Origin: Tenrec ecaudatus
Lineage: Eukaryota > Chordata > Mammalia > Afrosoricida > Tenrecidae
Length of the DNA: 64,000 nucleotides
Assembly: GCF_050624435.1 (NCBI RefSeq)
Contig: NC_134534.1
Coordinates: forward strand, 71,695,501 to 71,759,500
Direction: 5' to 3'
The notes under the pieces: model-generated
What the model was told of the DNA's origin: nothing
Seen by the model: only the letters and a program-made list of their open reading frames with translations
Database searches by the model: none
Position numbers and translations under genes: made by a program
Part shown: positions 21,926 to 32,290 of the stretch, in pieces
Numbering within the stretch: the stretch's first letter is position 1
Layout of the letters: every line of letters starts with the position of its first letter

Positions 21926-22369
21926 CCCTACCCACTCTGCAGAAAGCAACCCAACACCACTAGGTCTTGGTGTGTAGAGTTCATTTAGAGCACTCTGGGG
22001 GCAGAAGTGAGTGACAGGGAGATAAATGGTGTTGAAAGCCAAAACGAACAAACAAACAAACAAAAACCTTAACAGTTTAAGGACACTCAAGTCTCGGGAA
22101 AAGAAAGGACAATCTGACCTCAGCACCATCTCCCCCTCCTCCTCCAACTATCTTCCCTCTCCTGCCTCAGAAGCCCATCAACAGCTTCTGCAGGGCCTGT
22201 GGCTATGGTTACACACTGTCAGAGAGAAGCTTCATGACAAGTTTTATGTTCCAGTGATTTGGACGCCCATGAAATAATCTCCTGTGATACTTTGGGTACC
22301 CTGGTAGGGAGACAAAGACCACTGACAAAGTAGACAGAAAAAAATTCTTTAGAGTCCCCCTCCCTGCAG

Positions 22370-22868
22370 ATTGATCAGGAACCTTGAGCTCTTGGCCCTC
22401 ACATCAGTATCATAAGAAACACCCTTATCTTGTTGTACCTGTGCACCTGCTCTGGTCTAGCCCAAGGCAAAACAAGAGATTAGAGTTCACAAAACATGGG
22501 ACCCAGGAACAGGCATAAGAGAAGTGATACCAGAAGGGTAGGGGGAAGGTAGGGAGAGGAAGGGGGAAGTGATCGCAATAATAGACACATGATCACACAC
22601 AGGGGAACTGACAACAGAAACCTTGGGGCAAGGGAGACAGCAGTCCATGTAAGATATGAAAACAATAATAATTTATAATTTATCAAGGGTCATGAGTGGG
22701 GAGGGGAGGGAGGGAAAAAAAGAGGAGCTGATACCAAATGCTCAAGAGAAAGTAAAGGTTTAGAAAATAATAATAGCAACATATGTAGAGATATGCTTGA
22801 TACAATTGATGTCTAATTGTTATAAGAGCTGTAAGAGCCCCCCAATAAAATGATCTTTTAACAAAAGA
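22370..22868 (+). mobile_element. L1-type 3' end
   Basis: 'ctgctctggtctagcccaag', 'gacaacagaaaccttgggg', 'aatttataatttatcaaggg' and 'cccccaataaaatgatcttt'. Complete to the poly(A) end, truncated at its 5' side. Confidence 0.8.
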
Positions 22869-23065
22869 GAAACACCCTACACGCCCCCCTCCTCTTTTTA
22901 CCCAATCATTTGGTTTGTGATAAATTGTGGGTTTGGGTTGTTTTCGTGGTTTTGTTCGTCTTTTCAAATTGGGGAAATAACTAACAATTGAAAGTTGTTC
23001 TTAACTTCCTCATTCGTAGGGAGAGAAACAATAGGGCTCAAAAGGGAAGGGTGACCTTGTGGCAC

Positions 23066-23272
23066 TCTAAGGATCCCAATGGCACAGTGGGTTAAGCCTG
23101 TGGGCTACTTCCCACAGTTGGTGATTCAAGCTCACCAGCTGGTCCACTGGAGAAAGACAAGTCTCCCTATTCCTGTAATGATCTGCAGTCTCAAGACCCC
23201 TACAGAACATTTCTTCCCTATCCACTAGGCTTGCTATGAGTTGGAATTGACTTGATGGTAGCGGGTTTGTTG
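23066..23272 (+). mobile_element. AfroSINE
   Basis: 'aatggcacagtgggttaag', 'attcaagctcaccagctgg' and 'gacttgatggtagcgggttt' in sense order. Confidence 0.8.
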
Positions 23273-23674
23273 TGGGTTAGTTACACTCTACCTACTAGAG
23301 GCTCTGCCTCTCTGTATTTCCTGCTGGGAGGTAACTGCAGTTGCCCTCTCCCAGAGTGGAGAGGTAGGGACCACAGAAACATCTTAAAGAAAAGTTTCTT
23401 GGGCAAAGCAGAGCCACTAACCTGTCTGAAAGCACCCCAATTCCCAGAAGGGATTGCCCCAAACTCTCTTGCTTTAAGTTTATAAGGGCTGAGCACTTTT
23501 TTTGTACTCAGAAGTTGCACAAAAGTTGTCAAGAAATGTATTTATTTTTATTACATTTAAAGAAAATTCTATATGAAATGCTAAGAAATACTATGAAGAC
23601 TGTGACATGCATAAAATCAAAGTACATTGAAGCTTCATAGGACAAAACTCCCTCCCGCAGGTTTTTATTGGTTT

Positions 23675-23850
23675 CCAGCGGCTGAGTCCTCAGAAGTGGA
23701 CCGCCTAGTCCTTCTTCATAGTCTGTCCTCATTCTGGAAGCTCCACTGAAAACTCTTCACTTGCAGGACACTGCTGATATTGAAAATATCAGTGGCATAG
23801 CTTCCAGCCTCACGGCAGTGTGCAAGGCACCACAGTACAAGAACTCAAGA
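23675..23850 (-). mobile_element. BovB 5' region, inverted arm
   Basis: 'tagtctgtcctcattctgga', 'ctccactgaaaactcttcac' and 'catagcttccagcctcacgg' are the complement of the BovB 5' body. It is joined directly to a sense 3' arm. Confidence 0.7.
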
Positions 23851-24135
23851 GTCCAATGGGTAAATCTGCTACCCAAGACCTCTTTAAAGTGTTGAAGAGC
23901 AAGAATGTTACTTCGAAGGCCTAAACCATGTTCTTTCCATTTGCCTCATAGACATGTAAACGTGGGACTTTGAGTAAGGAAGACCAAAGAAGAATCCTTT
24001 CATTTGGATTATGGTTGCGGGAAGAATACTACGATAATGACCACGGACAACAACAGGTCTGACCTGGAAGTATAACCGGAATGGACCAGCCACAGAAGAA
24101 AGAGTCCTGGTGGTTGCTTCTATAAAGATTGTGGC
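23851..24135 (+). mobile_element. BovB 3' arm of the inverted copy
   Basis: Starts near 'caatgggtaaatctgctac', then 'cctctttaaagtgttgaaga', 'gtaaggaagaccaaagaaga' and 'ttggattatggttgcggg'. Opposite orientation to 23675-23850 with no overlap in element coordinates, the usual outcome of twin priming. Confidence 0.7.
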
Positions 24136-24390
24136 CCCAAAGTCCTCTGGAACAGTTCTACTTTATAGAGTGGAGTTGTCATAAGCCCCAAATCACCAGC
24201 AGAAATCCAGTTCGCATACCATACCATGCTCTCATACCATGCCAAATGACGGGTTCCTCAGTATCCCACTTCTGCTCACAGGGTGAATAAGCTTCTGTTT
24301 ATTTAGACATAAAATATCAGATTCATCTTGGGTGCCTTTTTATGAAGCCCCTTTCCCATCATGCCAAATCCTATGTTTCCTTAGTAATAG

Positions 24391-24905
24391 TGTGGCAGTT
24401 ACATAATCTGCCAACTTGCGAAGGGCTGGAGTCGAGCCTGTCAATCAGGTCACAGCCAATGAGGTCTCTGTGTGGGCATGGCCTTCTCCTGAGGGTTCTG
24501 GGAACTCCTGTATTCCTCCCTGGAGGTGAGACACACCCTCTCTGATTCATATTCCTCCTGACAAGCCACATGGAGCTTGCAAATGGACCCAGAGACCTGG
24601 AGCTGGAGAAGCCATGTGGAGACCCATACCAGAGATGCTTCCACCGCCACTGGATCCACAAGACTTTCCACCCACTGACCTGTGATCTTCCTGTACTCCG
24701 CGTCATTACATGTGTTGTGTGAATCTGAATAGGAATTTATAGACTAGTATCGGACACATGGGCTAATATCAGACTTATGAACTTGCTCTGGACTGGGCTG
24801 GGATGTTTTCTTAATATACAATGAATGCTCTTTGATATAAAACTTATTCATAAGCTCATATGAGTGTCTCTGGATTTTTTTCTCTAGTCAACTGGGACTA
24901 ATACA
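24391..24905 (+). mobile_element. Solo LTR, TGTGGCA family, copy A
   Basis: Runs 'tgtggcagttacataatctg' to 'actgggactaataca', with TG..CA termini. Shares landmarks with the copies at 49.2 and 54.0 kb ('ggcatggccttctcctgagg', 'gcttccaccgccactggatc'). The 3' end GACTAATACA resembles MaLR/ERVL LTRs, which sets the strand. Flanks aatag/aacac agree at only 3 of 5 bases, so the duplication has decayed. Confidence 0.75.
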
Positions 24906-24909
24906 AACA

Positions 24910-25112
24910 CTGGCTCTCGCCGCCACTGAGTCAGTTCCCACTCACAGAGAGCCTATAGGACAGGGTAGAACTGCCCCGGTGGGTTTCTGGGACTGTAACT
25001 CAGTAGAGGAATAGAAAGCCTCATCTTTCTACCACAGAGCAGCTAGTGGTTTCAAAGTGCTGACCTTGTCGTTAGCAGCCCGATATGTAACCCCTACACT
25101 ACCAGGGCATCG
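24910..25112 (-). mobile_element. AfroSINE, full length
   Basis: 'ccgccactgagtcagttccc', 'ggacagggtagaactgcccc', 'gcagctagtggtttcaaagt' and 'cctacactaccagggc'. One of the better preserved copies; it abuts the LTR at 24905. Confidence 0.85.
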
Positions 25113-25120
25113 TAGAATGG

Positions 25121-25240
25121 CTCTCAATCTCAATCCCCACTGAAACTTAGTACTGCCTCAAATTCTGCCTATAAAAGGTGACTCCCAATTTCAATCCCCA
25201 CTGAAATTTAGTTCTGCCTCATACTTTGCCCTGGAATGCA
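25121..25240. repeat. 61-bp tandem duplication
   Basis: 'tcaatccccactgaaactta' at 25130 recurs as 'tcaatccccactgaaattta' at 25191, and the following sequence also matches. Two copies only. Confidence 0.85.
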
Positions 25241-25690
25241 ATGGTTGTCACCTGGTGAAACAGAGCACTTGATACCTGTCCCTTGCATGCTTTGCAAACC
25301 TAATGCCAAATCTTGATCAACAAGGAAAATTCACTTTTGCCAGCATTCAAACTTTGAAGAGCAGTACCTGTCAAGCAGAATGCTGATCTGAGTGATGTGC
25401 TACATGGTCAATGGTGTACAACACGCAACAAGCAAGGAGCTTAGAGAAACAGCACTTCTATGCCAAGGGAACTATCTTGTGCTTATTGAAACTTGTGAGA
25501 ACATTGCCTCCGAGTTTACTGTCTGGGAATAAATAGCTCTCCTCCAACAGAAACGTGTGCTGCAGGTCAGCCAAGTGAGGAGTGCGGTAACCATGGATGC
25601 TTTTATAGACCCCGTGTGACCGGAATGATACGGTCCTGATTGTGCTCCAATTACTGCTGACGTGTTTACTGTTTCCAGGCCCCTAAGCCT
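25241..25690. other. Unassigned sequence
   Basis: No family recognised. May belong to the hAT-like element whose end lies at 25690-25762. Confidence 0.35.
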
Positions 25691-25762
25691 TCCAACGATC
25701 CTGCCAAAAATTTTAACATTTGTAGGTGTGCCACAACACTCAAAAAATTGAAAATCGCTGAC
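25690..25762. mobile_element. Terminus of an old hAT-Charlie element
   Basis: 'gtaggtgtgccacaacactc' and 'aaaaattgaaaatcgctga' resemble the terminal region of Charlie-type elements ending '..gaaaatcgctg'. The other end was not found. Confidence 0.45.
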
Positions 25763-25764
25763 CA

Positions 25765-26010
25765 ACAAGACTTAAGTCCAAATTCCTTAACACAATCTAT
25801 GAGGCCCTCCAGGTTTGATTCCCAGCCTTCCTTTCCAGCCTCAACTTCCAGTGCTTCTCCTTTGGGTCACAGTGGACCAGGCTTTGTTCTGTGATGAAGC
25901 CGGCTCTCTCTCTCTCTTCTGTCTCTGGAACCGCAGAGTATGCCAGAGAGAGATTCCATTCTACTTTTTCTGTACTCATCTTTCCCTTCATCTACTTCCT
26001 GATCCCTCCA
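25765..26010. mobile_element. L2 LINE fragment
   Basis: 'aagtccaaattccttaacac', 'aatctatgaggccctccagg' and 'cccttcatctacttcctgat' match L2 in order. Confidence 0.6.
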
Positions 26011-26185
26011 GGCAGAAGGGCTGTCTTCAGCAGGTATCTTCATTACAGCATGCGCCCTCACCTTCAGAGAATCACTGAACTGCACCCATCTCCAAGGCAC
26101 CAAGAAGCATGCGCCAAACCCCCTGAGAGCATGAGACTCGCTCCGTGCCTCTTGGCGCACTCAGCTCCCAGGATAGTGTGGTTAG

Positions 26186-26305
26186 CCATTGTTGGGAGTC
26201 CAAGGGTTGGTTCCAGCTCATAAGAACCCCACATGACACAACACAAACTCTGCCTGATCCTGCACCATCCTCACGATTGTTATTAGGTTTGAGTCTACTT
26301 GGGAT
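26186..26305 (-). mobile_element. BovB/RTE tail
   Basis: 'attgttgggagtccaagggt', 'tgcctgatcctgcaccatcc' and 'tcacgattgttattaggttt' are the RTE 3' end in complement. Confidence 0.7.
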
Positions 26306-26369
26306 ATTATAAGACCTCACAAATTGCTTGTAGAATTATTTGTTGCTCCTCAGATTCAAACCACCTGTC

Positions 26370-26735
26370 TGAGTTTATTGGTGCTATTATAACAGAAATG
26401 CCACATGTAGGTAGCTTCAATGGACAGAAATTTATTTAGGAGACAAGGCACTGGACTCCCAGGGAAGTCCCTCTCTGTGCATTCAGGGAGATTATCCTTT
26501 TCTCCGCGTCTTTACTAAATCCGGGATTTCTTTGTTCCCTAGCAATCTTCAGTCTGGCGTCTATCTTTCCTGGGCTTGTGCTCTTTTTGTATCTTGAAAG
26601 TGACTAGGTTAAGGATACACCCTACCCCAGTAGGGCCTCTATTCCGTTTCCCCAAGTGGGAACATATCAACAGGTATAGGTGTCAGAACACAGATTTGTG
26701 AGGGATGCACTTCAAAGTATAACACCACCTAAGAT
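26370..26735 (-). mobile_element. MLT1/MaLR-like LTR
   Basis: 'gtgctattataacagaaatg', 'atggacagaaatttatttag' and 'gactaggttaaggatacacc' are the complement of a MaLR LTR (..ttataacaaaatacc..acagaaatttatt..). Confidence 0.6.
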
Positions 26736-26739
26736 GTAT

Positions 26740-26905
26740 TACTAATCCATCTTTTCCAAATTATCTCCCACAGCGCTGCTGCCTGTGCCTATCTACACTC
26801 AAACAACAACTCTGTCATTCCCCAAGTATGACTCACCCTTTCCCACTTCCTCAAGTGCACTCACATGATTCAAAGAGCTTGTTTATTGCCCAAGGCACTC
26901 ACCCT
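26740..26905. mobile_element. L2-like fragment
   Basis: 'ctgcctgtgcctatctacac' and 'actcaccctttcccacttcc' fit L2 weakly; it could continue the piece at 25765. Confidence 0.4.
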
Positions 26906-26914
26906 CTCATGATG

Positions 26915-27112
26915 ATGCTGTGTCCCTTTGAGTTGATTCTGACCCACAGTAACCCTATATAACAGAGTAGAACTCACCCCATAGGGACTCCTAGTCTGTA
27001 ATCTGTAAGGGAATCGATGGCCAGGTGTTTTCTCCGATGAAGAAATTCCTGGGCTCCAAGCCTTGGGTTAGCAGGAGGGCACGTAAAACCATTGTGCCAC
27101 TAAGTTCCCTTC
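26915..27112 (-). mobile_element. AfroSINE
   Basis: 'tttgagttgattctgaccca', 'cagagtagaactcacccc' and 'acgtaaaaccattgtgcc' in complement order. Confidence 0.75.
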
Positions 27113-27123
27113 TCTCCAGGATC

Positions 27124-27377
27124 AAACAACCAACCCACTTCCATCCAGTCGATCCTAACTCATAAAAAAATCCCTCCAAATTCACTGCCACAGAGCTGAT
27201 TCCAAATTATAGCAACCCCATAGGATAGGGTAGAACTGCCACGATGGGTTTCCGAGACTGTAACTCTTTACAGGAGTAGAAAGCCTGGTTTCCTCCTGCA
27301 GGGTAACTGGTGGTTTCAAAGTGCGGATGTTGCTGTTAGCCTATCAGTTGTACACCTTTACGCAGCCAGGGCTCCCC
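27124..27377 (-). mobile_element. AfroSINE, full length, with a duplicated tail
   Basis: The full body runs 27176-27377 ('ttcactgccacagagctgat', 'ggatagggtagaactgccac', 'ctggtggtttcaaagtgcgg', 'gcagccagggctccc'). A second tail-like stretch at 27124-27175 ('cttccatccagtcgatccta') precedes it. Confidence 0.8.
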
Positions 27378-27472
27378 ATATAGGATTTTGGAAACAAAAT
27401 CCTTATGGAAGACAGCCTTGTCTCTATATAGGATTTTGGAAATGAAATCCTTATAGAAGACAGCCTTGTCTC
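27377..27472. repeat. 48-bp tandem duplication
   Basis: 'ggattttggaaacaaaatcc' at 27383 recurs as 'ggattttggaaatgaaatcc' at 27431, both followed by 'gacagccttgtctc'. The duplication sits inside or between AfroSINE pieces. Confidence 0.9.
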
Positions 27473-27555
27473 GCTGTGGAGGAGTGACTGGTGGGTTTGA
27501 ACCACCAACTTTGAAGTTCGCAGCCCAATACTTACAGCACAGCTACAACAAGCTT
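27455..27555 (-). mobile_element. AfroSINE 5' half
   Basis: 'gactggtgggtttgaaccac' and 'agttcgcagcccaatactta' are the head region in complement. Confidence 0.65.
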
Positions 27556-27905
27556 CCTTTCTCATCATGAGAACCATCAACCAAAATCCTGTCTAACCTT
27601 CATGGCCTAGTATAAATCCATGTTCTCCCAAGAAGTTATTCCTTAAACCCAGACCAAGCATTTTCTCTGAACACGTTCATCTTTGGATTATGTAGCTCTT
27701 TAGACACTTAACACAAACCTCTCTGGAACACCCTTATGTGAGGAAGGATGCCTTGTGTTCTCATTAGCACCCATGCAAAACCTTGTGCGTAGTAGGTACT
27801 ATTTTCCAAGGGCAGGAATGAAGGAAATTATGCATACAGATAGTACCTCATACTGTAATCCATTGATGGGTGCTACCTCACAATTAAATCAAATGGTTTG
27901 TGCAA
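27556..27905. mobile_element. Probable L2 fragment
   Basis: 'caagaagttattccttaaac' and 'gtgcgtagtaggtactattt' follow L2 3' order (..gcacatagtaggtgctca..). Confidence 0.45.
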
Positions 27906-27952
27906 TGGGGTTCATTTCAACACTTCTTAGATATTGTGTGTTGTAAATTCTT

Positions 27953-27997
27953 TTTTTTTAAACATTTTATTAGGGGCTCATGCAACTCTTATCACAA
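27953..27997 (-). mobile_element. 45-bp L1 3' terminal micro-insertion
   Basis: T-run then 'cattttattaggggctcatg' and 'caactcttatcacaa': only the last 45 bp of an L1 3' end in antisense. Flanked by perfect 11-bp copies of tgtaaattctt (27942-27952 and 27998-28008), a target duplication typical of LINE-1 integration. Confidence 0.9.
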
Positions 27998-28008
27998 TGT
28001 AAATTCTT

Positions 28009-28760
28009 ATATCTCCAACACTCCCAACACTATTTCAGGACTATTTGCTTAAGGAGATTTTTAATAAATGAATAAGTTATACAGAGATGGTCTCCTCTTT
28101 TCCAGAATGTGATAAGTCTACTTTGTAAAACAGAACAATGATAAGCCCTAAAACAAAAAAATAGTAATACTTTTTTCCTTCTCCAGGCAAGAAAAAGTCA
28201 GTTTCCCTCTCTTTTTCACTTCATTTCAAATAGCAGTTATTCCTGTTTAATTACTATTTTTATTGCTTTGCAATTATGTTTTCATTTATTTTGAAATGTA
28301 ATTTTCAGCTTCTTAAAGCTATCACTTTGTCTTAGATAACTATATCCACCCATCCATCTAATTATTATTATAAATAGAAAGATTAGATAGATGCATAGTC
28401 TGTCAATATTATCCAATAAATGCTCTTCAAAGGATGAATGAACACAGTAAATGATTAGTACTTTAATCACTAATTATTTGTTTTCAGAAATACTAGAAAA
28501 GAGGGAAAAAATTAAAGCAAAGATATCTAGAGCCATTACCCCCTCAAAAAAAAGTAATTGAAAATAAATACAAAATATCCATGGAGTAATACCAAAAGGT
28601 AAAGCTGAAACAGAACTTTCTAGCTTGATAGTTTGATCCAAGGTGTGATATTATTTAGCCAGTGGGGCAATATTGATCTTCCACTGCAACTTACAGTAGT
28701 GATCTCTCCAATGGCAGTAATGACTGTTTAAAATCAGAAACTCTCTCAGCCTCCCATAAA
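28009..28760. other. AT-rich unique sequence
   Basis: No repeat or gene recognised. Confidence 0.5.
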
Positions 28761-28784
28761 CCCAGCCACACTCCCCGCCATGGA

Positions 28785-28880
28785 GTCCATTCCCCTCCCC
28801 CACACAGCTGCCCTGCCCTCCCCACCCCACCCCACACAGCTGCCCTGCCCTCCCCACCCCACCCCACACAGCTGCCCTGC
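28785..28880. repeat. C-rich 32-bp minisatellite
   Basis: 'cacacagctgccctgccctc' starts at 28801, 28833 and 28865 (exact 32-bp period), separated by 'cccaccccacccc'. The minus strand is a run of G-tracts that could form G-quadruplex (inference). Confidence 0.95.
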
Positions 28881-29062
28881 AAACGGGGAGACCAGCCTGG
28901 GAGCGCTTCCAAGGCCGTCATCTCAATGGAGACACTGCCACACCTTCGACCACGCCGCTGGGGGTGTGAGCTGGCAGTGAATTATCTAATCGCTATAACG
29001 CCACGGCTCCATCAACATACTAGGATACTATTATTTTTTCATCGTCAAAAGAAATTCTTGAT

Positions 29063-30020
29063 ACTGAAACACCACCTGGGCAGTATTAAGTCAGGGAAGG
29101 AGTTGGCCTGGGCCAAAAAGAGTCTTGTTCACTGCCCCCCACCCCTCAAGCCCAACCGGAAGTAGGGGACAGGAAGGGCATCCTACCACATGCATGCCTA
29201 GGAGTGTGCAAGACACAAGGATCAGAAGCCATAGCCACCACCCAGAGGCCTGGAGCGGGAGTGGGGTGTCCCCGGGCACCCCAGATGCAATAGGCAAGTG
29301 CCCCTGCTGGGATTTACAGGTCTGGCTTGGACTCTGGGGGGCCTTGGAGGAAGGGTTTTCACACTAACAGCCTTCTAAGGCCCAGTAACCGAGCCCCAAG
29401 CCCCCTACCTGGGCCACCCCAGGGGACTCAGTCCCACTGTGCATTCTCCCCTCACTGCCTCAGGGCCCACTCCATGGCATCCCCACCCAGGTTGCCCAGT
29501 GAAGGATTTGAAGAGGCCTCAAGTCTCAAACACATACCTCATCACCCCTCTTCCAACAGAGACCACCCCCTCTCTTCAGCATTAGGGTCCCAGGGTGGGC
29601 TGGGGTCAGTGTCACCCCTCCCCCCACCTGCTAGTCACTGGACTCAGATCTCAGGAACATAAACAAGGCTCACATAGCGCCCCTCCAAATGGGGAGAGCC
29701 AGGAACTGGGCCCCCTTCTTACTGGCTTTCCATCCAGCTGTCTCTCCCATCTCCCTCCTCCTCTCCTTTAATGCCTTGCTACTTGTATCCTTAAGCCCCA
29801 ACTGCTGTCTCTCTGGTCTCTCCCACCGTCCTGAGCCCAGGGAGGAGGGGAGACCGCCCCACCCAGGTCAACCCCTCTGCATCCTCTTCCCTCCATGTAT
29901 ATTAAGGACAGAAGATCAATACTGTTTTGTATTTTTTCCTATTTATTGAACCATATATTGTATTTCCTTTTTGCTTTTCCCTTTTTTAAAAATAAAAAAG
30001 AGTGAACAACACTAAAAAGA
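29063..30020 (+). pseudogene. 5'-truncated retrocopy of a GC-rich 3' UTR
   Basis: A 958-bp block, markedly more GC-rich than its flanks, ends in an AT-rich mRNA-like terminus with a poly(A) signal ('aaaaataaaaaagagtg') and an A-rich tail. It is flanked by perfect 16-bp copies of aaaagaaattcttgat (29047-29062 and 30021-30036), so it was inserted by LINE-1-type reverse transcription. No coding frame of the source gene is recognisable; frames of 80-111 codons here are proline/serine-rich and UTR-like. I cannot name the source gene. Low divergence between the duplications suggests a fairly recent event. Confidence 0.85.
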
Positions 30021-30036
30021 AAAAGAAATTCTTGAT

Positions 30037-30580
30037 CACACTCCCTATTCCAAATATAACTTCATCTCTCTTTGGCACAAAAAAATCTTTGTCCAACCAT
30101 TGTGCATGCTTCCTTTAATTTGCACTTACTGTATTATTATTAAACATAGCCAAGTTTCAAATCGTACGTATGTACTGCTAATGCTTATAACCCTCATTGA
30201 ACTGTAGAGTTGCTAATTCAATTCAAACAAAACTAGAAAGTAAGTGAAATTCAAATTAGGAATAGGAATTTAATGTACTGGACTATGTTCTGAAGCTGTA
30301 AGGAAACTTCCCACATCGAAGGCGCAGACTCGCAGAGGCTTCCTCATGGCTGGCCGTCTAAATGAGCCTGGACCTCAGGGACGATTGCATTTTCCCACCA
30401 CATTTTTTTTATCCTTGTCCAAACATCAAAACCTTCCTTTTCACGGGGGCACGAGTATAATTTGGCCTTTACTCGGCACAAATACATCATTTATTAAATG
30501 AACCACTACCCTCTTCTCACTAGACCACAAGAATTTGAGTGACACAGTGCAATTTTACATCTACCCTATAGTACATAGGC
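30037..30580. other. Unique AT-rich sequence
   Basis: Nothing recognised. Confidence 0.45.
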
Positions 30581-30582
30581 AA

Positions 30583-30766
30583 GGAGCCCTGGAGATGTAG
30601 TGGTTATGCAGTTCGAAACCCCCAGCAGTTCCAGAGGAGAAAGATGGAGCTTTCTACTCCTACAAAGAGTTACAGGGTCGGAAACCCAGTTTGGGGGAGG
30701 GGGGGAGAGAAGGGTGGAGTCACTAGGAGTCGGCATCAATTCGATGGCAATGAGGTTGGTTTGGTA
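30583..30766 (+). mobile_element. AfroSINE
   Basis: 'aggagccctggagatgtagt', 'agttccagaggagaaagatg' and 'atcaattcgatggcaatgag', with a G-run at 30691-30705. Confidence 0.85.
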
Positions 30767-30807
30767 TAGTAAATACAGTCATTTCACCGTCACAGCCTTT
30801 TCTTAAA

Positions 30808-30890
30808 GGACTCCCTGGGTGGTCCAAATCGATCATCTACTTCGCTGCTAATCAAAAGGCTGAAGGTTCATGTCCGCCCAGACGAAACTG
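30808..30890 (+). mobile_element. AfroSINE head
   Basis: 'ggactccctgggtggtccaa' and 'ctgctaatcaaaaggctgaa' are the 5' tRNA-like third only. Confidence 0.6.
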
Positions 30891-30977
30891 GGAAGGTACT
30901 TCCAGGACAAATACTTCCATTTAAGCCTGGTCTGCCTTCTTGGCAGCACGGATCACTTATGTACTTCTACTGGTACT

Positions 30978-31100
30978 TTAAGGAGCCCTGGGGGTGGTTA
31001 AGAGTTCAGGTATTGGCTGTAAGGTTTATGGTTCTATTCTTCCAACCACATCAACCAGTCAATCTGCTGGTAAGAAACTAGACTCAGAGACAGCGAGGAG
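30978..31100 (+). mobile_element. AfroSINE 5' half
   Basis: 'aaggagccctgggggtggtt' and 'ttcaggtattggctgtaag', then decays. Confidence 0.65.
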
Positions 31101-31147
31101 GGGAAGCCCCTTAAATACCCAGGTACCAAAACCAGACCCATATGGAC

Positions 31148-31300
31148 AGCTGCCGAGATGAGGCTCGCTCATAGCCACCCTTTAGCACAGAGCAGAACTG
31201 CCCTGCGGGGTTCCCGAGGCTGGACATGTGTACTGTCGCGGGCCACGCCATCGTTCCCCCTGCTTTGGAACTGCTGACCCTCAGTTCGCACTGGAACACT
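31148..31300 (-). mobile_element. AfroSINE, diverged
   Basis: 'ctcatagccaccctttagca', 'cagagcagaactgccctgcg' and 'ggaactgctgaccctcagtt' in complement order. Confidence 0.6.
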
Positions 31301-31574
31301 GGAGGGTCGGAAAATCCCCACAAACATGCCTTCTCTCTCTGCACACCACAGTAACACAGGAGAGGCGGTCAGAAGGTCCAATGGTCCTAACGCGTTCTCT
31401 CCTGAAGGGGAAACCACTGTCAGCATGAGCTGACTGGTAAGCGGTATACTAAATAAACTGGGATGACAATGAAATGGTGTGGATTAGCCTGTGGCTGGGA
31501 AACAGGATTCAGCAGTAAACCCTAAAATATTTTGGTTACCAGCGCATAAATGAAATGAAAACTATAGCTTCTTA

Positions 31575-32165
31575 AGCAGAACTCCCTGGGTAAATAAGAC
31601 TGAAAATTCAGTCTCCAAAACCTCTACAGCAGTGGTTTTCAATCTGCCGAATGCTGCGACCCTTTCATACAGTTCTTCATGTTGTAGGAACTCCCAACCA
31701 TAATACTATTTTCATTGCTACTTCATACCTGTAATTTTGCTCCCATTATGAATCATAATGTAACTATCTGGTATGCAGGATGTATTTTCATTGTTACAAA
31801 TTGAACATAATTAAAGCATAGTGATAAATCACAAAACAATATGTAATTTTGTGTTGTGAAATATTTATTTCTAATTACAAAAAAGTGAAATTTTGTCTTG
31901 AAGCATGGTGTAGCATTGGTAACAGTCTTCACGCCAGGTATTCGTATGTGGGCGGATCTGCATGTGGGCGCATCCGCCTGGAGAAAGATAGAGGAGCAGT
32001 GTCTCAGTTCCTAAGACCATCGGAAATACATGTTTTCCAATGATCTTAGGTGACCCTGTGAAAGGGTCGTTCATCCCCCAAAGGGGTCGCGACCCCCTTG
32101 TTGAGAACCGATGCTCTACAGGGTCCCTCTGAGTCTGAATCAGCTTGATAGCAGGAGGTTTAGTT
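31575..32165 (+). mobile_element. AfroSINE split by the SPIN element
   Basis: The left piece ('actccctgggtaaataagac') and the right piece ('gggtccctctgagtctgaat', 'cagcttgatagcaggagg') join if SPIN and one copy of its duplication are removed, giving the usual SINE 3' order. Confidence 0.7.
31630..32113 (+). mobile_element. Complete SPIN-type hAT element
   Basis: 484 bp. Terminal inverted repeats 'cagtggttttcaatctgccg' and complement of 'ttgttgagaaccgatg'. Interior landmarks of SPIN_NA: 'gtatgcaggatgtattttca', 'aacataattaaagcatagtg', 'gtgaaagggtcgttcatccc', 'aaaggggtcgcgaccccc'. Perfect 8-bp duplication ctctacag at 31622-31629 and 32114-32121. No transposase, so non-autonomous. SPIN elements entered several vertebrate lineages by horizontal transfer. 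Confidence 0.93.
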
Positions 32166-32169
32166 CGAG

Positions 32170-32290
32170 TGGTGCTAAGCATTAGGCATTCCACTACTAG
32201 CTGAAAGGTTGGCGATTCAAATGCACCCTGACAAGCCTGGAGCTCTGCTTCCCAAAAGTCCCAGCTTTGGAAACTGTGAAGCTTCTCTGC
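32170..32290 (+). mobile_element. AfroSINE 5' half
   Basis: 'ctgaaaggttggcgattcaa' and 'atgcaccctgacaagcctgg' are the head and middle. Confidence 0.55.

Noticed and set aside
29125..29662. Possible exon(s) in a GC-rich region
   Set aside because: The block is bounded by target duplications and a poly(A) tail and resembles a 3' UTR; a retrocopy explains it.
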